Assembly (NCBI GenBank): GCA_012064415.1
Contig: SSNU01000147.1
Location: 8,117 to 72,116, forward strand
Direction: 5' to 3'
From: Gyrodactylus bullatarudis
Lineage: Eukaryota > Platyhelminthes > Monogenea > Gyrodactylidea > Gyrodactylidae
DNA: 64,000 nucleotides
The notes beneath the pieces are model-generated. The model had not been told where the DNA came from. It did not search any database and saw only the letters and a list, made by a program, of their open reading frames with translations. Position numbers and translations under genes: made by a program. This document shows, piece by piece, positions 59,040 to 64,000 of this stretch; the first letter of the stretch is position 1; every line of letters begins with the position of its first letter.

Positions 59040-59285
59040 ATAATAACCTTCGATTTTCAACTTCTTCTGATTCTCAAAATCACAAAGCATCTCCGAGTAA
59101 GCTGCTTTTAAGGAAATTGCTTTGTATTCATTTGTGACAGGAGAAAATCCAAACCTATTAGCCACAGTACACAAATGGTTATAAGGATAGCCATTACTTT
59201 TTGTATAACTACAAGAACATTTTAGTTTAGAAAAACTCTTCTTATTTTATGAATTGGAACTTGATAAATATAAAATAAATCTTGT
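59040..59285 (-). pseudogene. MULE-type SWIM remnant, copy 3
   Basis: The - strand gives KCSCSYTKSNGYPYNHLCTV, then ANRFGFSPVTNEYKA and AAYSEMLCDFENQKK. Here the CxC pair is intact but the third Cys is Tyr (PYNH). It aligns to the copies at 29.7 and 36.7 kb and lies just outside the palindromic element, within the split Penelope copy. Confidence 0.5.
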
Positions 59286-59289
59286 TCAG

Positions 59290-59500
59290 TTACGGGATCA
59301 TTTATGGAAAAATATTTTCTTTTGGGTTATTTTTTGGATTATCTTCTTTTATATTATTCTCTCAATCTGATTGGACAAAACTGATTTGTGTTTGATGAGC
59401 TTCTTTTATCACGGAAGAAAGTGTTGAAAACAATTACAATTGTACTGTCGAAACGTTTGAATGACCAATGGCTGAGATAATAGAGAAAGTTGGGATTCGA
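59290..59500 (+). mobile_element. Penelope-like element, family B, right half (3' end)
   Basis: CTCAATCTGATTGGACAAAA, then GTCGAAACGTTTGAATGACC and AATGGCTGAGA match the 3' end of the family-B copy at 22.9-23.1 kb. Continues the fragment at 56915-57110. Confidence 0.72.
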
Positions 59501-60940
59501 TTATTTGACCAATATTATTCTTTCATATAAAGGTTTTATAGAAAGATAAAATGAATAAAATATTTATATGATATTTATCTAAATTAATAAAAATAATAAG
59601 ACAATAAACAAAAGTAGAATGTGATGAGGAATACATGTATGAAAGACCAATTATATTTTAAAATTGATTTCATATACTACTTTACCAAAGCAAGGGAAAA
59701 CATCTTTTGTGTACTCTCTTTATGGCTATTAAGTTTTTATTATCCTTGAAGAGGAAAAGATTTCTTATTCAAACTAATGAAAATTTTACATTGTCTTTTT
59801 GAAGAGGAATTGTTTTTTCTCAGGGTTAGAGGACTGCTTTTCTTTCATTCTAAAGGATTTTTCTAAATCGCATATTTTTGTTCAATTCCTATAGATAAAC
59901 TTAAGTATATATTTTAAAAAGCTCAAATATTTGTGGATTCCTAAGACCAGATTTCAGATTTAAAAGATATCTATTGCTAAAATTTTGGCGGTATAGTGCC
60001 TAGACAAAATATTAGGTACAAAGTTCAAATCTAAGCCCGTTTAAATTTTGAAATTAGCTTTCAAAAATATTTTCCGACTCCTAGATTAAAGTATTTCAAG
60101 CAAAGATTTTAAAATAAAATGCTCACGTTTTGAACATTACCAAATGTTAAGTTAATTATTGAATTTCGCTGTTTTTTTCGAAGAAGAGTGGTGCTCTACT
60201 CATTGTTCAAAATTAAATGGTCTAATACTCGCTGGTCAAATGAACTCAACCATTTAGTGCAACCCTCCTTATATTTGTTTGTTTAGATTTCTTTATTTAA
60301 AAAATTAATGAGCAAATTTTATTGAATTTTTTGATAAATTTACACAACTTTTGATGATCTTTTGATTTCTCTCAACAGAACTTTTCAATATTGTCCCTGT
60401 CCCCAGATCGATTTTTCTTAAAATTTTCAAGGTTTCCAAAATTTTCAATAATGGATCATTAGGTCGCAAATTTGATTCCTTATGTTTTTACTTAGATTCC
60501 GTTGAAAAACTAACAGTTTCTTGGTTTCGGCATACATATATAGCTTTATGATACTTATACTTTATGATAATAGCTTATTTATTCAACATCGAGCTATGCT
60601 AGTCTCCTGCTTATTTTTGCTATCATGTCATTTTAGTTATTCTTTTTATTTATTCTATAATGAATAATTTTTTTAATAAATAATGGGTTCAATAAAAACT
60701 ATGGAAGCATTGATATTTGAAATTATCACGATTAGAGAGCAATGCAAAGATCAGATTAACAAATCTGATCTATAGCGATGTAATTGATATCTTTAGCTAG
60801 TTATCAATAAATGATGAATCTCATTTATGATTTAAATGTCTAAACAGCATAGTATATGTTCGACATAATATCGTAATGTTACTTAGATCGCGTGTAGATT
60901 TGTTCAAGTTAATGTTGGGAATTTGAAAATCATTCTACAG
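59501..60940. other. no gene seen
   Basis: AT-rich spacer without an exon or repeat that I can support. Confidence 0.4.
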
Positions 60941-60950
60941 AGAACATCTA

Positions 60951-61301
60951 ATGAACATCTATACTTTTAGGACGACATCGGTCAGAGAACACATGAGAGA
61001 ATGTCCAGAAAATGTTTCCTCATCAAATTTTGAAATCCTTTACAAACAACCAAGGAAAAATCTGACAGCTCTCAAGACAGCAGAGGCTCTTTTCATTGAA
61101 AAAGAAAAGCCTAACTTGTGCGTACAGAAAGTAGCTATCAAAGCACTAGTCCTACCTAGAGGAACTTTCAAAAAAATAGACACGAATGAAGAGACCAGAG
61201 AGAAATTAGCTAATTCCCAACCTTCAACCAGATCCAGACCAAGAAAAAGGAATATGACGGAAGGAGCTGATGTAAAAGCTGATGAGTATGCCATGAAATA
61301 A
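60951..61301 (+). mobile_element. Penelope-like element, C-terminal GIY-YIG fragment, third family
   Basis: Frame of 116 codons: TTSVREHMRECPENVSSSNF, EILYKQPRKNLTALKTAEAL, FIEKEKPNLCVQKVAI. The ending F-I-x-x-K-P-x-L-C-V-Q-K is that of the other copies, but the tail (TRSRPRKRNMTEGADVK) is basic and unlike families A and B. The GIY-YIG core upstream is missing. Confidence 0.7.
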
Positions 61302-63544
61302 AGCGCTATTCTTTTAACAAACCTGGCATCGCTTATCTTCATGCATTCTACAGAGACTTTCAATGCTACTGATATGCTCATTTTCGCGGGTTGACTTTTT
61401 AAAATATAATTATATTATAATTTATTATAATAAATATTTAACCATTTTTAATGTATTTAATAATAATACAAGATTTTATTCATCCCATATAATTTCATGA
61501 TAAAAAGATTATAACTGGCAGTTTTTATCTTTCCAAATCAGCCAAGTTTGATTTTATTAAGCAAGTATTATTACGTTTTATGTAACTGCTCTTTTGTTTT
61601 TGTATTTTATTTATTACAAAAAAGTTGACACATTGATTACTGTGATGATGCAAGATATTCTGTAAAACCTTTTACATTTTTTACTTTTAATTTTTTATTT
61701 TTCTTCTGTCTTTAACCTTTAAATCTTGATTTTTTATCCTTTCGTATAGACGAGAATTTCCCTGTTAAATCACCATTTTCCATTGAGTAATCTCGATAAA
61801 ATTATGAGAAAGAAATCTATAGATACCAAACAATTCGTAGGAATATTTATAGAAAAGAAGTCTTAGATACTATCATGTTGAAAGTTTAGAATCAATAGAA
61901 AATATACCCAAAGTTTTATTACTTCTGATTAGTATAAACAAAATTCAAATGTTTATCTCATAATATTTGTTAGTAGTATCAGTTCTATATTTCAAGCGAG
62001 ATTGTTAAAATGAGAAACCTTGAGTCAAAAAGGCGAATACACCTAGGCATATCATACCAGATCAAGCTTCACTATGTAAAATTTCTGATTAAACTATGAT
62101 TCAAATAAACTTTATTGTAAAACTAAACTGAGATTTTATCTATTCAACTTTGAGCTGCAATTTTTTATTGATTAGAGAGTGGAAGAATGATAGAAGGAAG
62201 ATTTTCAGGATCAAAATTAGACAAGAAAGCCTAAATTATTGAAATTCATTGATCTTGGAATAGTAAAAATGATCAGGAGATGAAAAAATCAACTCCTAAC
62301 CTAAAATAATGAAGTTGATCACATTAGAACAGATTTTTTTCTCTCTGATCTTCGCTCTCTCATTTTAAAATCAATGAAAACATTCAGCTTAAAAATATTT
62401 TTTTTCCAATTGTTAAAGTTTTAGTAGAATTCTCAAAAAATCTTCGAAAATATTCGAATTTTATGATAAAAAATCGCAATCTTTTTAAAATATTCTAGAT
62501 TTCCAACTCTATTTCAATTATTGAATTATTTTATAGAGAAGGTATATATAGCTTCCTGGTCTTTCCATGGAAATTTAAAATTATTCTCTATTTTTGTATA
62601 AAACCTAGGTGACCTAGATTTTTCAATTGATAAAAAAGACAACAGATTTATTTAAATAAATAGAATACTGAATAGCTTTTGTAATATTCTTTCAAAGGCA
62701 ATGACAATGTCTGATCTACATAATTCAATAAATAATAATTAAAGAAATGTTCATACCAAAAATATATCTACATAGATATTTACTTCCTTTAAGTGTCATA
62801 ATTAAAGTTAAAGACAAGTAAACTTGGAGAATACATAAAAATTAAATCATCCTCAATGGCTATGGTTGTAGTTAGTTCCTTTGTGATTTGAGGAAATTGC
62901 TTTATGCTTTTGATTATAGAAATAAAAATTGTTTTTCTGTCTAATCAGAAGACATGGTAAATTCATTCGGCTTGGATCATAAATTCTACATTGAATTCCT
63001 CTCCAAATTCTTTGCAAACTTCAAGATTGAATGTTCAACTCTTTCTGTCTTGGTGCAATCAAATCTGTAAGTCAAACGATTTACCATACAGACTGGATGA
63101 GACTTAAGTTTAAATATAAAAAAGTAGTAGTTTTCATGTTAGGATTCCTAACTTAGGAAACCTTATATTGAGTCTTGAATGTAATGTAAATGAAGGAATA
63201 ACATTCAATCTAGAACTTTTTAGGTTCTCGTCTTTGAACCTTCATAAATCTTGAATGATAGAATAAGCATCGAATAAGGCTAATTTTATGATGAAAGCAT
63301 AGAAAACAAGCTTGTTTTAAGTTACGCAAAATTAATAAAAATCGGTATAACGATTGAATGAGTAAAAGAATAAGGCAATACGGAAATTTCAGCTCAAGAT
63401 ATAGAAAAATAACTAAGTAAGTATTATAATAAAAATATCTTATTATTCTAAAGGTAAGAAGATAATATTTGTCAAGAATCTTAGCCCAAGATTAATAAAA
63501 ATGAGAAATCTAACGAAAGATACGCATTAAAAATAAAATTAGGC
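61302..63544. other. no gene seen
   Basis: AT-rich; 62140-62500 carries degenerate blocks of the fold-back family. Nothing else is assignable. Confidence 0.4.
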
Positions 63545-63548
63545 TTAA

Positions 63549-63756
63549 CAATGTGCCGATGGACATGTATATGTCCATTTTCCAATTTTTTTTAACCTTC
63601 ATAACTCTACCAGTTTGATAGGTTTCCGGATCAATTAAAGTTTAAATTGAAGACCACAATGTGAACTTGTATTAGTAATATTTTTGGCCATATAACTTGG
63701 TATAGCTAAATTTTGGTTTTTATAAAAATTGTGAAATAGTCTCGGCACCAAAAGGG
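63549..63756. mobile_element. piggyBac-like MITE, family 1, degenerate ends
   Basis: TTAA at 63545-63548, then AATGTGCCGATGGACATG; right end TCGGCACCAAAAGGG followed by TCAA. The interior matches 41191-41398 nearly base for base (CCAGTTTGATAGGTTTC, GATCAATTAAAGTTTAAATT). It keeps an 8-bp tract (GTGAAATA) that the 41.2-kb copy lacks. Confidence 0.75.
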
Positions 63757-64000
63757 TCAAGTTAACATTTCAGCAACCGATTTTTTTAGAAGCTAAAAGA
63801 TATTTTCTCTATTCATCTAGTGTTGGTGAAATAATTCTTATACATCAACAATCTTCGAAATCTATGAAGACTACTCAAATGACTCCCTGATAGTCTTGAG
63901 ACTCCCTAGTTAGCTAGAGAATCTGGAAACTCGGTTTCTAGAATCCCTATTCGAGTTATTCATAGTTACAGGGAATCTAGAAACTCTAGAAAGTCTTAAG

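Noticed and set aside
61279..61297. CTGATGAG...GAAA resembling a hammerhead core downstream of the third Penelope fragment
   Set aside because: It lies within the coding frame, stem II does not pair and no NUH triplet with stem III follows.
1..64000. CRISPR arrays, operons, prokaryotic promoters or a bacterial defence system
   Set aside because: All recognisable genes are intron-bearing metazoan genes; no spaced direct repeats were seen.
1..64000. tRNA or rRNA genes
   Set aside because: No cloverleaf or rRNA block was recognised by eye; a tRNAscan-SE/Infernal run would decide.

Overview
This is AT-rich nuclear DNA from a small invertebrate animal, not a prokaryote. Genes are split by GT-AG introns. 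The gene set is metazoan: an NCAM/Fasciclin II-type adhesion protein, a cholinesterase-like adhesion protein, G-alpha-s and an otopetrin. Two motile-cilium genes (AK8-like and DRC3-like) argue for an animal with motile cilia. Many introns are extremely short (24-37 bp, next to others of 54-59 bp and a few of several kb). Such short introns are reported for dicyemid mesozoans and, less extreme, for parasitic flatworms, so an orthonectid/dicyemid, flatworm or rotifer-like host fits best. The species cannot be fixed from the window.

Layout. From 1 to 24.7 kb is a compact gene cluster of alternating orientation: cholinesterase-like adhesion protein (-, C-terminus runs off the left edge), eIF3i (+), AK8-like (-), SOWAH-like ankyrin protein (-), DRC3-like (+), 5-Ig/2-FN3 GPI-type adhesion protein (-) and G-alpha-s (+). 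Neighbouring coding regions lie only 60-210 bp apart. From 24.7 to 43.9 kb is a gene-poor tract with decayed LINEs, duplicated MULE-type SWIM fragments, MITEs and sequence I cannot assign. From 43.9 to at least 56.8 kb is an otopetrin proton channel (-), with introns full of mobile DNA and a first exon that is missing. From 56.9 to 61.3 kb are Penelope-like fragments, one split by a palindromic element that carries a 939-bp assembly gap. The last 2.7 kb holds a piggyBac-type MITE and little else.

The strongest non-gene signals are the following. (1) Two hammerhead-ribozyme motifs lie downstream of two related Penelope-like GIY-YIG remnants, with compensatory changes in stem I and a palindromic stem III. 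(2) Introns of 24 and 25 bp are forced by protein alignment. (3) Several small DNA-transposon families can be delimited: TTAA-flanked piggyBac-like MITEs, a hAT-like MITE with a perfect 8-bp target duplication, and a large fold-back family present in host introns. (4) Retroelements are nested, one Penelope copy sitting in another with a 12-bp target-site duplication. All functional calls come from reading the sequence and recalled family knowledge; no search was run.
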